DNA from: Alphaproteobacteria bacterium
GTDB taxonomy: Bacteria > Pseudomonadota > Alphaproteobacteria > GCA-2731375
DNA length: 64,000 nucleotides
Direction: 5' to 3'
NCBI GenBank assembly: GCA_021776235.1
Contig: JAJFGG010000086.1
Coordinates: forward strand, 1 to 64,000
Shown here: positions 25,792-36,112 of the stretch, in pieces
Numbering within the stretch: position 1 is the first letter of the stretch
Layout: every line of letters begins with the position of its first letter
Notes under the pieces: model-generated
The model's database searches: none
The model's input: the letters and a program-made list of their open reading frames with translations, nothing else
Told to the model about the DNA's origin: nothing
Made by a program: the position numbers and the translations under genes

Positions 25792-26247
25792 ATGGCGCTC
25801 TCGCATCTCGAACATTTTCTGATCATCGCCGATGATATGGAGGCGACCACGGCATGGTATGTCGACGTGCTTGGCTTTTCTGTTGGCGACAGCCCCGATT
25901 TCGGGACGCCGGTCAGCTGGCTCTATCTTGGTGCAGGCGACGTCATTCATATCGCCCAGGCGCCGGACGGCGGTAAGGAAGGGGCGGTTCCGGGCAGCCG
26001 TGAAGATATTGCCCACGGCGGCCGGCCAATCCATCACATCGCCTTCCGCGCCAACGGCCTCACCGCGACTGTGGCGCACCTAAGGTCCCTGCAGGTCGAG
26101 TTCATCGAGCAACAGGCCGGCGGCCAGAATCTCTATCAGATCTTTATGCAGGATCCCAACGGCATCACGATTGAGCTCAACTTCCCGGCCGAAGAAGCCG
26201 TGGGCCTGGCGGCACCCAAGCTGGCGCTGAGTCTCGGCGACGGCTAG
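25792..26247 (+). CDS. VOC (glyoxalase/dioxygenase) superfamily protein
   Basis: A 151-residue metalloenzyme-type protein with two beta-alpha-beta-beta-beta modules. Metal-ligand candidates are His in SHLEHFLI near residue 6, His in GGRPIHHIAF near 82, and Glu in GITIELNFP near 126, the usual VOC positions. Possible activities include glyoxalase, extradiol dioxygenase or epimerase; sequence does not decide. It starts right after repeat copy 2, so its ribosome binding site would fall inside the repeat end (AAGTGCTCTAGCCCT is weak). The SnoaL-like gene follows after 64 bases. Confidence 0.85.
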   Translation: MALSHLEHFLIIADDMEATTAWYVDVLGFSVGDSPDFGTPVSWLYLGAGDVIHIAQAPDGGKEGAVPGSREDIAHGGRPIHHIAFRANGLTATVAHLRSLQVEFIEQQAGGQNLYQIFMQDPNGITIELNFPAEEAVGLAAPKLALSLGDG

Positions 26248-26311
26248 GTATGCAAGGTGCATCCGGGATCCGGTAAACTGCGGTTAATCATAAGTGATAA
26301 GGAGACGCAAC

Positions 26312-26701
26312 ATGCCGGACCTGGATCAAGACAAGGCCGACCGTCTTGCCGCCTTCAGCAAGGTCTTCAACAGCAATGATGTTGCGGCAACAGCGAAGCT
26401 CGTGACCGACGACTTCGTCTGGCTGTTCTACGAAGGCCCCAACAGCCCGGACGCCCGGATTCTAAAGGGCCCGGCGGCGGCCTGTGCCGCCGTGGTCGAA
26501 CGTTCAGGCCAGCTGAAAGGGCCGATCCGCTTCATCGAATCGGCTCAATATCAGTGCGGCGACAGGATCTTCACCACTTATCGGGCCCAGGGTGAGTTTC
26601 ATGCCACCGGCCCGTTCGACGTGCGCGCCGTGGATATCTACACCTTCCGGGGCGACAAGCTGGCTTCGAAAGACACCTACTGGAAGAAGATCACCAATTG
26701 A
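26312..26701 (+). CDS. SnoaL/NTF2-like domain protein
   Basis: A 129-residue protein of the NTF2-like cone fold. FSKVFNSNDVAATAKLVTDDFVWLFYEG at the start, the central FIESAQYQCGDRIFTTYRAQGEF and the closing VDIYTFRGDKLASKDTYWKKI fit SnoaL-like polyketide cyclase/isomerase proteins. The ATG at 26312 has an ideal AAGGAGA ribosome binding site; an in-frame ATG 18 bases upstream is less good. It probably shares a transcript with the VOC gene and acts on the same small molecule. Catalytic residues vary in this family and cannot be assigned. Confidence 0.8.
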   Translation: MPDLDQDKADRLAAFSKVFNSNDVAATAKLVTDDFVWLFYEGPNSPDARILKGPAAACAAVVERSGQLKGPIRFIESAQYQCGDRIFTTYRAQGEFHATGPFDVRAVDIYTFRGDKLASKDTYWKKITN

Positions 26702-26775
26702 GCCACCATGAGAGCAGGCGCCCGCGGCGGTCCCAGGCGCTTGCCTTGGCAAGGCACCGCCGATAGCGTGCCAGC

Positions 26776-27537
26776 ATGTTTGATACTTTCACGGTTTTCG
26801 CGATTTTCGGGACCTTTCTGATTGCCGGCACTGTCAAGGGCGTTATTGGCCTTGGCCTTCCTACGGTCAGCCTGGCGCTTTTGACTGTGGCGCTCGATTT
26901 GACCAGCGCCATGGCCCTGTTGCTGGTGCCGTCGTTCATCACAAACCTCTGGCAGGCTCTGGCCGGCGGCCAGGGGAAAGCCATTTTGCGCCGCATCTGG
27001 CCATTTCTTTTGATGGCGACGGCCACGGTCTGGCTGGGCGCGGCGGCGCTGACACGGATTGATCTTGCCTGGCTCTCGGGGCTCCTTGGTATGCTACTGG
27101 TTTCTTACGCGACGGTCAGCCTGGCTGGCCTGCGGTTTACTGTCAACGCGGGCCGGGAAACATGGATCGGTTTATTGGTTGGCGGCGCCAATGGCGTGCT
27201 GACGGGTATGACGGGATCGTTCGTGGTGCCGGGGGTCTTGTTCCTGCAGGCGATTGGACTGGCGCGCGACCAATTGATTCAGGCGATGGGTATGTTGTTT
27301 ACCGCATCAACCTTGGCCCTTGCTGCGGCCTTGCAGGGCAGCAATCTTCTGACCCTTGAACTTGGAAAAATGTCAGCCGCGGCGTTGCTGCCCGCCTTGA
27401 TCGGCATGGTGATTGGGCAGCGCATCCGGCAAAAACTGTCCGAGCAATTATTCCGGCGGGTGTTCTTTATCGCTCTACTTATGCTGGGCGCTTATATCGT
27501 CGCCAGCGCCTTCCAATCCATCACATACTGGGACTAA
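26776..27537 (+). CDS. TauE/SafE family membrane exporter
   Basis: A 253-residue inner-membrane protein with about eight hydrophobic segments in two halves. The N-terminal GTFLIAGTVKGVIGLGLPTVSLALL and the second-half GGANGVLTGMTGSFVVPGVLFLQAIGL are the paired motifs of the TauE/SafE family, which exports sulfite, sulfoacetate or other organic anions. Length is typical. It stands 74 bases after the SnoaL-like gene and is convergent with the acyl-CoA synthetase gene (4-base gap between stops). Substrate is unknown. Confidence 0.9.
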   Translation: MFDTFTVFAIFGTFLIAGTVKGVIGLGLPTVSLALLTVALDLTSAMALLLVPSFITNLWQALAGGQGKAILRRIWPFLLMATATVWLGAAALTRIDLAWLSGLLGMLLVSYATVSLAGLRFTVNAGRETWIGLLVGGANGVLTGMTGSFVVPGVLFLQAIGLARDQLIQAMGMLFTASTLALAAALQGSNLLTLELGKMSAAALLPALIGMVIGQRIRQKLSEQLFRRVFFIALLMLGAYIVASAFQSITYWD

Positions 27538-27541
27538 ACAT

Positions 27542-29236
27542 CTAGGCGGTTTTCACTTCGGCCAGGTTCAGTTCTTCGATCATCATTTCCCGCATGACGA
27601 ATTTTTGCACCTTGCCGGTCACGGTCATGGGGAATTCGTCGACGAACTTGATATAGCGCGGCACCTTGTAGTGGGCGATCTGGCCGCGGCAGAAGTCCCG
27701 GATCTCTTCCTCTTCCGCCGTTTCCCCTTCGCGCAGAACGATCCAGGCGCACAGTTCCTCGCCGAATTTCAGATCGGGTATGCCCACCACCTGCACGTCC
27801 TGGATCTTGTCGTGGCGGTACAGGTATTCCTCGATCTCGCGGGGATAGACGTTTTCGCCGCCCCGGATCACCATGTCCTTGATCCGCCCGACCACATTGC
27901 CATAGCCGTACTCGTCCATGGTGCCCAGATCGCCGGTATGCATCCAGCCGGCGGCATCGATGGCCTCGGCCGTGCGCTCCGCATCGTCCCAATAACCCAG
28001 CATGACATTATAGCCCCGGGTCAGGATCTCGCCGGTCTCGCCCGGTGGTACGATACGACCGTCGGCATCGATGATTTTGGACTCCACGTGGGGCAGGGAC
28101 CGCCCCACCGTGCCAACCTTGCGTTCCATGGCATCGTCCACCGCCGTCTGGAAGCTGACCGGCGAAGTTTCCGTCATGCCATAGGCGATGGTGACCTCGG
28201 TCATGTTCATCTTCTCGACCACCTGCTTCATCACTTCGATGGGACAGGGAGAGCCGGCCATGATGCCCGTACGCAGAGTGGAAAGATCGAAGCTGTCGAA
28301 ATCGGCGTGATCCAGGGCCGCAATGAACATGGTCGGCACGCCATAGAGCGCCGTGCAGCCTTCGTCCTGGACGGCCTGCAGGACTTCCGTCGGATCGAAG
28401 CCTTCGCCGGGATAGATCATCGCGGCGCCGTGGGTCAGACAAGCCAGGTTGCCCATGACCATGCCAAAGCAATGATACAAGGGCACGGGAATGCACAGGC
28501 GGTCGGCCTCGGTCATTTTGATCGCCTCGCCGACGAAATAACCGTTGTTGAGGATATTGTGGTGGGTCAGGGTCGCACCCTTGGGAAAGCCGGTGGTGCC
28601 CGAAGTGAATTGAACGTTGATGGCGTCGTCGAACTGAAGCTCACCGGCCAGGGCGCTCAGTTGCTGCCGCTGGCTGTCCCCGCCCAGCGTGGCAATGGCA
28701 TCGAAATTGTACATCCCCGCCGTGGCCTCGGCGCCCATGCGAATGACAATGCGAAGATGCGGCAGTTTTTCCGCCTGCAATGCGCCAGGCTCGGCGCTGT
28801 CGATCTCCGGCGCCAGTTTGCGGACCATGCCGATGTAGTCGGAGGTCTTGAAGCTGGGCGAGATGATCAACGCCTTGCACTGCACCTTGTTCAGGGCGTA
28901 TTCCAACTCCGCCAGGCGATAGGCGGGGTTGATGTTGACCAGGATCAGGCCGGCCTTGGCGGTAGCGAACTGGCTGACGGCCCATTCGGCGTTGTTCTGG
29001 GACCAGATTCCAATGCGTTCGCCGGGCGCCAGGCCCAAGGCCAGCAGTCCGGCCGCAAAATCATCCACCGCCTCCTTCAACTGGGCGTAGGTCCAGCGCA
29101 GATTTTGGTGACGCACGATCAGGGCGTCTCTCTCGCCCCAGCGTCCAACGGCGGCATCGAAATAGGCACCGATGGTCTCGCCAATCAACGGTACTGCACT
29201 GGCCCCATGATTATAGCTTTGCGTCAGCTTTCGCAT
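27542..29236 (-). CDS. AMP-dependent fatty acyl-CoA synthetase
   Basis: A 564-residue adenylate-forming ligase that activates a carboxylic acid with ATP and CoA. The P-loop-like [18 protein letters not shown] near 205, YGMTETSP near 345, [37 protein letters not shown] near 430-465, and the catalytic Lys in VTGKVQK near 545 are all intact. The closest wording is that of medium/long-chain acyl-CoA synthetases used in fatty acid breakdown. GGGAGG sits before the ATG. It lies 95 bases downstream of htpG on the same strand. Chain-length preference cannot be read from sequence. Confidence 0.92.
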   Translation of the reverse strand: MRKLTQSYNHGASAVPLIGETIGAYFDAAVGRWGERDALIVRHQNLRWTYAQLKEAVDDFAAGLLALGLAPGERIGIWSQNNAEWAVSQFATAKAGLILVNINPAYRLAELEYALNKVQCKALIISPSFKTSDYIGMVRKLAPEIDSAEPGALQAEKLPHLRIVIRMGAEATAGMYNFDAIATLGGDSQRQQLSALAGELQFDDAINVQFTSGTTGFPKGATLTHHNILNNGYFVGEAIKMTEADRLCIPVPLYHCFGMVMGNLACLTHGAAMIYPGEGFDPTEVLQAVQDEGCTALYGVPTMFIAALDHADFDSFDLSTLRTGIMAGSPCPIEVMKQVVEKMNMTEVTIAYGMTETSPVSFQTAVDDAMERKVGTVGRSLPHVESKIIDADGRIVPPGETGEILTRGYNVMLGYWDDAERTAEAIDAAGWMHTGDLGTMDEYGYGNVVGRIKDMVIRGGENVYPREIEEYLYRHDKIQDVQVVGIPDLKFGEELCAWIVLREGETAEEEEIRDFCRGQIAHYKVPRYIKFVDEFPMTVTGKVQKFVMREMMIEELNLAEVKTA

Positions 29237-29331
29237 CGATGCCTCCCGAGATATGTCGTAACGGTTCAGACCGGCGACTTTGGCATGTCGTCCCCGACTT
29301 GTCAGCTTACCGTTTGTCAGCCTAGCGTTTG

Positions 29332-31203
29332 TCAGCCCGCCGCTTTCGCCATCACCGTCGCCATGCGCCGTGAAAACGCCGCCGGATCGGGCAACGGATC
29401 GCCTTCGATAATGCGCGCCTGATCCAACAGCAAATGGGCCAGGTCGGCCATATCATCGGCTGCGCCGCCCTTGGTGGCCGCATTGGCCATGTTCTTGATC
29501 AAGGCGTGCTTGGGATTGATTTCCAGAATTCGGACGGAATCGGTATTCAGTTGATTATGCGCCTTTAACATCCGTTCCAACCGCATATCCATATCGCCGT
29601 CATCGGCAACCAGACAGACCGCGCTATCGGTCAGACGGTCGGTGGAGCGCACATCCTTGACCGCCTCCCCCAGGGTTTGTTTTACCAGGGCGATCAGGGT
29701 GGCCAATTCAGAGTCGCGAATGGGCTCGGCCTCCTCCGCCTCATCCTCGGCCGGCTCCTCGCCCAAGTTCGAAAGATCAGTGGCGCCACGGGTCGCCGAG
29801 GTCAGGGCATGACCGTCATACTCAAAGACCGTGGAAAGCCAGAAATCATCCACCGGATCGGACAGCAGCAGAACCTCTATGCCGCGGGCCCGGAAGCCTT
29901 CCAAATGGGGGCTGTTTTCGAGGGTCTGCAGATCGTCGCCCGTAATGTAGTAAATGGCTTCCTGGCCCTCCTTCATGCGTTCCGCGTAGTCTTTCAGACC
30001 GACCAGATCGTCGCCGGCGGTGGAACGGAAACGCACCAGTTCCAGCAGTTCGGCTTGCCGTTCCTGATCCTCGTAGAGGCCTTCCTTCAGGACCGAACCG
30101 AAGTTTTCCCAGAATTCGGCATACTCCTTCGGTTCCTTTTCCGCTTTCCTGCCCAACTCGGTCAGGACACGCCGGGTGACCGCCTGATTCATATGCCGCA
30201 TTACGGGTGAGGTCTGGAGCATCTCGCGGCTGATGTTCAAGGGCAGATCCTCGCTGTCCACGATGCCGCGCAAAAAACGCAGATACGAAGGGATCAGGCC
30301 TTCCGCCTCGTCGGTAATAAAGATCCGCCGCACATACAATTTGACGGCGTGACGCCGGGCCGGGTCGAACAGATCAAAGGGCCGGCGCGTCGGGACATAC
30401 AGCAGGCCGGTGTATTCGATCTTGCCCTCGGCCTTGTAATGAATGGTGAGCCAGGGATCGTCCATGGCGTGGCCGACATGGTGATAGAACTCGTTGTATT
30501 GCTCGTCGGTGATCTCGGATTTGGGACGGCTCCATAGGGCCGAGGCTGCATTGGCGGCCTCCTCCTCGGCCTCGTCGATGGCCAGCATGATCGGCAGGGC
30601 GATGTGGTCGGAGTATTTTTTTACGACGCCCTGCAGTTTGCCTGCGTCCAGCCATTCATCCTCGCCCTCTTTCAGGTGGATCAGAATTGTCGTGCCCCGG
30701 CCTGGGCGTTCCGCCTCGGCCATGGTGAATTCTCCCAGGCCGTCCGAGGTCCAGACCCAGGCCGCCTCGTCCCCGGCCCGGCGCGAGGTTACTTCAACCT
30801 TATCCGCGACCATGAAGACCGAATAAAAGCCGACGCCGAATTGACCAATCAACTGCATGTCCTCGGCGGCGTCGCCACTGAGGTTTTCCATGAAGGCGGA
30901 GGTGCCCGAGCGGGCAATGGTGCCCAGGTCGCTGATCATGCCATCACGATCCATGCCGATGCCGTTGTCGGACAGGGACAGGGTTCGCGCCGCCGTATCA
31001 ACCTTGATATGTACGGCGAAGTCCGGGTCGTCGCCGAGAATTTCCGGCTCGGTAATGGACAGGTAACGCGCCTTGTCGCAGGCATCCGAGGCATTGGAAA
31101 TCAATTCCCGCAGGAAGACCTCCTTATCGGAGTATACCGAATTGACCATCAGCCGCAGCAGCCGCGCAACCTCGGCCTGGAAGGAGAGTGTTTCCTCGCT
31201 CAT
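29332..31203 (-). CDS. htpG: Chaperone protein HtpG (Hsp90)
   Basis: A 623-residue Hsp90 homologue, an ATP-dependent cytoplasmic chaperone dimer. The GHKL ATPase domain shows [14 protein letters not shown] (catalytic Glu and Asn), LSDNGIGM and [13 protein letters not shown]. The middle domain has [16 protein letters not shown]; the C-terminal dimerisation part ends [10 protein letters not shown]. Length matches bacterial HtpG. The ATG at 31203 is preferred over one 30 bases upstream because homology begins there and AAAGGAT lies at correct spacing. It follows the DUF4340 gene by only 13 bases, so it may be read from the ABC-transporter operon as well as from its own promoter. Confidence 0.97.
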   Translation of the reverse strand: MSEETLSFQAEVARLLRLMVNSVYSDKEVFLRELISNASDACDKARYLSITEPEILGDDPDFAVHIKVDTAARTLSLSDNGIGMDRDGMISDLGTIARSGTSAFMENLSGDAAEDMQLIGQFGVGFYSVFMVADKVEVTSRRAGDEAAWVWTSDGLGEFTMAEAERPGRGTTILIHLKEGEDEWLDAGKLQGVVKKYSDHIALPIMLAIDEAEEEAANAASALWSRPKSEITDEQYNEFYHHVGHAMDDPWLTIHYKAEGKIEYTGLLYVPTRRPFDLFDPARRHAVKLYVRRIFITDEAEGLIPSYLRFLRGIVDSEDLPLNISREMLQTSPVMRHMNQAVTRRVLTELGRKAEKEPKEYAEFWENFGSVLKEGLYEDQERQAELLELVRFRSTAGDDLVGLKDYAERMKEGQEAIYYITGDDLQTLENSPHLEGFRARGIEVLLLSDPVDDFWLSTVFEYDGHALTSATRGATDLSNLGEEPAEDEAEEAEPIRDSELATLIALVKQTLGEAVKDVRSTDRLTDSAVCLVADDGDMDMRLERMLKAHNQLNTDSVRILEINPKHALIKNMANAATKGGAADDMADLAHLLLDQARIIEGDPLPDPAAFSRRMATVMAKAAG

Positions 31204-31216
31204 TTTGGATGATCCT

Positions 31217-32311
31217 TTATTTTTTGCTGGCATCTTTGTCCTCGACCAGCAGAGCGCTGGCCTGGGTCAGGAAATCTTTCGCCTTGTATTCCGGCAATTC
31301 GTAGGCCCATGGGGCGAAACGCTGGTTGATATGGGCGACCTCCGACTTGGCGTCGTCGATGCTTTTCATGGCCGTCTTCTGCTCTTTCGTCAGACCTTCC
31401 AGTCGGATATCGGCGGCATTGAAGGCAGCTGTCAGGCGAAGCCAATGGCTGTCCTTGCGCTTGATCACGGAGACTTGCAAGGTGACGCCGTCAAAGGTCT
31501 TGAACTCCGCGCGGTTGGCGCCATTGAAATCCACTTTGTCGGCGCGGCGCACGTCCTCGAAGGTCAAAAAACCCAAGGCCGAACCCAGGGCATTGCCGGC
31601 GGTATCGTGCAGCTGTTTCATGCCCGGGGGGATGTCGGCGACCGTAAAATCGCGGCCGTCGGGATCCGCCCGAACAACCTCGATGCGGGCGCCGTCCGGC
31701 TGGACGGTGGCTGCAGCGCGGACCCTTTTGCGATCGATGGTCGGCATCGCGTCGTCCAGCCAGCGATCGATGGTCTCCCAGGCTTCAATCCGGCCGGAGG
31801 CCAGATAGCTCTGATCGTCGTCCAGGCGGCGGACATAGTGGATACCGTCTTCATTCTGGGTCGGACTGACCTTGGTTTTGCCGACGACAATGGCGGCGAT
31901 GGCGGCGCCCTCGCCATCCGCAAGGGCGATGCTGGTGCCCCGCCCACCATCATTCGGCGCCTTCAGAAACAGCCGTTCGTGCAACTCGGGCTTGGCGGTC
32001 TTGGCTTCCAACAGGCGCATGCTGGCAATGCCCACGACCGCCTGTTTTATGGTCGCGAATTTTACCGGATAACCATCCCGTTCCTTGACCCGCCAGTCAT
32101 CTCCCTGGCCACGAAGAACGGTGAACGCCAGCTTTGGCGTATGCACATTGACCTGTGCGATGCTGTTGATCTGTGCCATCAAATCTGGAAACAGGCTGCC
32201 TGGGGGCGCGGCGGATGCCGTGGCGCGACTCCGTTCCACGGTAGACCAGACGGCCGCCGCGACGAACAATGCGGTGATCATGGCGAGGAGGGCAAATGGT
32301 TTTGTTTTCAT
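31217..32311 (-). CDS. DUF4340 protein of Gld-type ABC transporter operon
   Basis: A 364-residue protein with one N-terminal membrane anchor (residues 5-22) and a long periplasmic part. DUF4340 proteins consist of repeated small alpha/beta units; visible segments are WRVKERDGYPVKFATIKQAV near 75 and a second similar unit further on. They occur as the last partner of ABC transporters containing GldF/GldG-like subunits. Spacing to the preceding GldG-like gene is 14 bases. Its role is not known; a structural partner or substrate adaptor is inferred from context. Confidence 0.85.
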   Translation of the reverse strand: MKTKPFALLAMITALFVAAAVWSTVERSRATASAAPPGSLFPDLMAQINSIAQVNVHTPKLAFTVLRGQGDDWRVKERDGYPVKFATIKQAVVGIASMRLLEAKTAKPELHERLFLKAPNDGGRGTSIALADGEGAAIAAIVVGKTKVSPTQNEDGIHYVRRLDDDQSYLASGRIEAWETIDRWLDDAMPTIDRKRVRAAATVQPDGARIEVVRADPDGRDFTVADIPPGMKQLHDTAGNALGSALGFLTFEDVRRADKVDFNGANRAEFKTFDGVTLQVSVIKRKDSHWLRLTAAFNAADIRLEGLTKEQKTAMKSIDDAKSEVAHINQRFAPWAYELPEYKAKDFLTQASALLVEDKDASKK

Positions 32312-32325
32312 TTTCTATTCCCCTG

Positions 32326-34233
32326 TCAGCTTCGCGCCGCGCCTGCGCGCCGCCGCCGGCGCAGCCGGAACAAGGCAAGGATGGCCGCGACGACTGCTAC
32401 CGCCAGGGGCATCAGCCCCACATTGGCAAATTTCAACCGTGTCTCCAGCCCATCAATATCCCGGTTCAGGTTGTGTTGGACATCGCGCAGCTGCTTTCGG
32501 GTCTGGAATACCTGGCTGCGGACCGATTGAATTTCAGCCTGCTGTTCCGGCGTCAACAGGCTGCCGCCTCCGGCCTGGGCCCTGGATTCAAGCTCGGCAA
32601 TGCGGTTTTTGCTCTTTTCCAGGCTCTCTTTCAGCTTCCGCTCCTCGGCCAGGAATTTCTGTTCGGCAGCCAGACGCATGGCTTCCACCACATCAAACGG
32701 GCGGGTGGATTTGCCGCGGCTTCGCAGCCCGATCAGATCGGAAGAACCTGTTAGATTATCCAGGGCATTGATCACGAAATCGGCGTTGGCCGCGATCGGC
32801 ACGATCACGTCCTGGCCCATCAGGTTCTGCCGGCGCAGCCAGAATTGGTCATGCAGCAAATCACTATCAGCGACCACGATGACACTGATGGGATCACTGC
32901 TCTCCTTCAGATGGGGTTGCGCCGGCTTGCCTGCAACCTCTTCTTGGCCCTGCGGCGGGCCATCGGGGAAGGCTGATTTGGCTATGCCGCCCAGGCGGGC
33001 CGCGATGGTGTGGCGGACGCCGTCCGGTTTGAAAATCTCCAGCAGGCGGTCGGGCGCGGGGCCAAAGCGGACCAGATTGGTCTCCATCCGCATGGCCTGG
33101 GCGGAGCTGGAGATTAGCGGCGTGATCGCGACCTTGCTCTCGGGCAGTGCTTCGATACTGCCCGCATTGGCCAATATCATGGGGCCAAGGTCGGCGGTTA
33201 CCACGTCCTCTGCGTTCAGGTTTCCGGGACCCATTTGCAGCCAAACCAGATAGCGGACGACCCGGGTACGCCCTCCTTGGCCGGCGTTGACCTGCTGGGC
33301 GGCTTCAAAATCGCCAATGACGAATTCGGTGGCGACGGATACGCCCCAGGCGTTCAGCAGTTTTTCAAGTTGTGAACTGGCCTGCTCCACGGCCTGCTGC
33401 CGTCCCCGTTGTTGTTGCTGGCCTCGTGCGGATACTTCGGAAAAGGGATCGACAAAGACCAGGACCCGGCCGCCAGCCATGACAAACTGGTCAATGGCGT
33501 AAAGGGCCTGGTCGTTCAGGCCCAGGGGATGGGCGATCATAACGACGTCGACATCGTCCGGGATTCCGCCCTGCCGTGGATCCAGTGTCTTCAAATCAAA
33601 GACATCGCGGATGGTGCTGACGATGGCCCAGGGCTGCGGTCCGCCCCCAAAACGCATCATGGGGGACGCGTCCGCGTTCATGGGCAGACCGCTGATCAGA
33701 CCGATTACCGGCTTTTTCGGATCACTCAGATTAAACAGCATCCGGGTCAGGTCGTATTCCAGGAACGCTTCTTTCTCGCGGCTGAAAAACGGCACAACCT
33801 GACGGTCGTCGATGGTGTTGGTGGCAACCAGGCCAAAATACAGACTGTCTCCCGTGCCAAGGGGCACGGCCTGCAGACCAAGCCGGACAGCGTCATCCTC
33901 GTTCTCGGTAAAAGGTTCGGGGTCGATAATCTCAAGGCGGATTTTGCCCTGGGACAAATTGACGTACTCTTCCAGCAGTTCCCGGACCCGTAGGCCATAG
34001 GATTTGATATTGGGTAGCTGGTTGGCCAGTTTCTCTGAAAAGTAGAAACGCAGACGGATTGGTTCGGGTATCTCATCCAGGATGCGTTTCGAACCCGCGC
34101 TTAGGGTATACAGGCCTTGCTGGGTCAGATCGAGGCGGGTTGACCGCAGGGCGTTGGACGAAAATACGTTGATGCTGAGATACAGGATGCTGGCCAGAAC
34201 CAGGGCCAGCACGGCGGTTGTTGAACGGTTCAT
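32326..34233 (-). CDS. GldG-like ABC-type transport auxiliary protein
   Basis: A 635-residue membrane-anchored protein. A start helix (about 7-24) leads to a large periplasmic region with TLSAGSKRILDEIPEPIRLRFYFSEKL near 45 and EDDAVRLGLQAVPLG near 115, typical of the ABC-type uncharacterised auxiliary domain (GldG-like). A coiled coil occupies about 545-600 (RKLKESLEKSKNRIAELESRA), followed by a C-terminal membrane helix (about 608-625) and an Arg-rich tail. In Bacteroidetes GldG works with GldA and GldF in gliding; in proteobacteria the homologous system's cargo is unknown. It is 12 bases downstream of the permease gene. Confidence 0.88.
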   Translation of the reverse strand: MNRSTTAVLALVLASILYLSINVFSSNALRSTRLDLTQQGLYTLSAGSKRILDEIPEPIRLRFYFSEKLANQLPNIKSYGLRVRELLEEYVNLSQGKIRLEIIDPEPFTENEDDAVRLGLQAVPLGTGDSLYFGLVATNTIDDRQVVPFFSREKEAFLEYDLTRMLFNLSDPKKPVIGLISGLPMNADASPMMRFGGGPQPWAIVSTIRDVFDLKTLDPRQGGIPDDVDVVMIAHPLGLNDQALYAIDQFVMAGGRVLVFVDPFSEVSARGQQQQRGRQQAVEQASSQLEKLLNAWGVSVATEFVIGDFEAAQQVNAGQGGRTRVVRYLVWLQMGPGNLNAEDVVTADLGPMILANAGSIEALPESKVAITPLISSSAQAMRMETNLVRFGPAPDRLLEIFKPDGVRHTIAARLGGIAKSAFPDGPPQGQEEVAGKPAQPHLKESSDPISVIVVADSDLLHDQFWLRRQNLMGQDVIVPIAANADFVINALDNLTGSSDLIGLRSRGKSTRPFDVVEAMRLAAEQKFLAEERKLKESLEKSKNRIAELESRAQAGGGSLLTPEQQAEIQSVRSQVFQTRKQLRDVQHNLNRDIDGLETRLKFANVGLMPLAVAVVAAILALFRLRRRRRAGAARS

Positions 34234-34245
34234 GCGCCTATCCCC

Positions 34246-34983
34246 CTAATCGGCTTTTTTCAGATCGACGATGATCAAATTGGCGAATAGCCAAAGCAGG
34301 ATCAGCGAGACGAAGTAAATCAGATCGCGCAGGTCAATGACGCCGTTCTGAATTGCGTTGAAGTGGGTCAGGAAGCTGAACGAAGCGACCGCGTCCAGCA
34401 GCGCCTGCGGTGCCCAGGCGGCAAAGAAATCCAGCACGATCGGGGCGCCGGAAACGGTGAAAAGGAAGCACACCACGACGGAAACAACGAAGGCGACAAC
34501 CTGGTTCTTGGTGGCCGCAGAAATGCAGGCCCCGATGGCCAGATAGCCCCCAGCCATCAACATGCTGCCCAGATAGGAGGCCACGATCACGCCATGATCG
34601 GGCTGGCCCAGATAGCTGACGGTCAACCACATGGGAAAGGTCAGCCCCAGGGCGATGCAAATGAAAACCCAGGCGGCCAGGAATTTGCCCACAACCGTGG
34701 ACCACACCGACAGGGGCAGGGTCAGCAACAGTTCGATAGAGCCGGATTTACGCTCTTCAGCCCAGAGGCGCATGGCGATGGCTGGCACCAGGAACAGATA
34801 CAGCCAGGGATGGAAGTTGAAGAATGGCTTTAGATCCGCCTGTCCGCGGAGGAAAAAGCTGCCCAGATAAAAGGTAAAGATGCCGGTCAGAAACAGAAAT
34901 ATGACGATGAAAATGTACGCCAGCGGGGTGTTGAAATAGCCCTTCAACTCGCGGCGGAATACGGCCCAGGTGGTTGCCATCAT
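34246..34983 (-). CDS. ABC transporter permease (GldF-like)
   Basis: A 245-residue inner-membrane permease of the ABC-2 type with six hydrophobic segments. It starts with the amphipathic FRRELKGYFNTPLAYIF characteristic of GldF/NosY-like permeases; RLWAEERKSGSIELLLTLPLS near residue 75 is the family's cytoplasmic coupling loop. Its ATG overlaps the stop of the ATP-binding gene (ATGA), indicating coupled production. Together with the ATPase and the GldG-like protein it should form a transporter or a force-transmitting envelope complex. Confidence 0.92.
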   Translation of the reverse strand: MMATTWAVFRRELKGYFNTPLAYIFIVIFLFLTGIFTFYLGSFFLRGQADLKPFFNFHPWLYLFLVPAIAMRLWAEERKSGSIELLLTLPLSVWSTVVGKFLAAWVFICIALGLTFPMWLTVSYLGQPDHGVIVASYLGSMLMAGGYLAIGACISAATKNQVVAFVVSVVVCFLFTVSGAPIVLDFFAAWAPQALLDAVASFSFLTHFNAIQNGVIDLRDLIYFVSLILLWLFANLIIVDLKKAD

Positions 34984-35954
34984 ACGGCCTCTCCCTGCCC
35001 AGTGCCCGGTTCGACGGCCTGGCCTGGTTCCGGCCGGGACCGGGTGATGCTGCGGAATACATCATCCAGACGAGGCGGTTCCACCGACAAACGCGAGGTT
35101 GACCAGTTCCGTTGTTTGATCAAATCGGCAACCTCCGCGACGATGGATACGCCGTTTTTGGGGTAGGCCCGATAGTACCCGTCCGGCATCTCTTCAACCT
35201 TGGATACGTTGGCCATGGCCCCGAGGGCTTCGGCGACGCCGCCGTCCTGGCAGTTGATCAGCACCGCGTTGTGGAACGGCGATTGGCGCTCCAGTTCCGC
35301 TGGTGTGCCGTCGGCGACAATCCGGCCGTTGGCGATGATCATGGCCCGGCTACAGACCGCGTCGACCTCTTCCAGAATGTGGGTCGAAATAATGATGGCC
35401 TTTTCTTTCGCCATATCGGCGATCAGGCTCCGCACCTCGTGTTTTTGGTTCGGGTCCAAGCCGTCGGTCGGTTCGTCCAGAACCAGCACGGGGGGATCAT
35501 GCAGGATCGCCTGGGCCAGACCGACCCGTCGTTTAAAGCCCTTGGACAGGGTTTCGATGGGTTGTTCCAGGACCGTTTCCAAATGCACATTGGCGATGAC
35601 GTAGTCCAGGCGCCGCCGGCGCGTGGCCGCATCAAGGCGGCGCACATCGGCGACGAAATTCAAGAAGCCGATCGGCGTCATATCGGGATAGGCCGGTGCG
35701 CCCTCGGGCAGATAACCAATCTGCGCCTTGGCGGCGATGGGCTGATCGTCAACGTCATGGCCGGCCACCCGGACCGAACCCGCCGTTGGCGTCATGAAGC
35801 CGGTAATCATCTTCATTGTCGTGGATTTGCCAGCACCATTTGGTCCCAGAAACCCCAATACCTGACCCTTGGGCACATTGAAGCTGACGCCGTCTACGGC
35901 CGTAAGGTGGCCAAAGGTTTTGACCAGACCCTCGACCTCGATCATCCAATCCAT
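34980..35954 (-). CDS. ABC transporter ATP-binding protein (GldA-like)
   Basis: A 324-residue ATPase subunit. Walker A GPNGAGKST near residue 40, the Q-loop at IGYLPEGAPAYPDMT, signature LSKGFKRRVGLAQAI near 135, Walker B VLVLDEPTDGLDP near 160 and the switch His in IISTHILEEVD are complete. A C-terminal extension of about 100 residues is as found in ABC-2 ATPases. The frame offers ATG 35954 or ATG 35945 (MIEVEGLVK). It is the first gene of the operon with permease, GldG-like, DUF4340 and possibly htpG. Confidence 0.94.
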   Translation of the reverse strand: MDWMIEVEGLVKTFGHLTAVDGVSFNVPKGQVLGFLGPNGAGKSTTMKMITGFMTPTAGSVRVAGHDVDDQPIAAKAQIGYLPEGAPAYPDMTPIGFLNFVADVRRLDAATRRRRLDYVIANVHLETVLEQPIETLSKGFKRRVGLAQAILHDPPVLVLDEPTDGLDPNQKHEVRSLIADMAKEKAIIISTHILEEVDAVCSRAMIIANGRIVADGTPAELERQSPFHNAVLINCQDGGVAEALGAMANVSKVEEMPDGYYRAYPKNGVSIVAEVADLIKQRNWSTSRLSVEPPRLDDVFRSITRSRPEPGQAVEPGTGQGEAV

Positions 35955-36112
35955 AGATGTTTTGCCTTTTTCGCCCAGAATCGATCTGGTGTGTTATTTT
36001 CGGGTGATTTCGGCCCGTTAAATAGTCGCTCCGCCAGGAACCTTCAAGGGCATTTGCGCAAGCAGGGGGTCGCCTTGTAGATTATTTGCAATGCAGCCAG
36101 TGGAAACGGAAA

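Noticed and set aside
27413..29422. 669-residue plus-strand frame opposite the acyl-CoA synthetase
   Set aside because: Begins inside the TauE/SafE gene in another frame, is rich in His/Asp/Gly as expected of antisense reading, and shows no domain.
31073..32530. 485-residue plus-strand frame opposite DUF4340 and GldG-like genes
   Set aside because: Spans three real minus-strand genes and has no recognisable motif.
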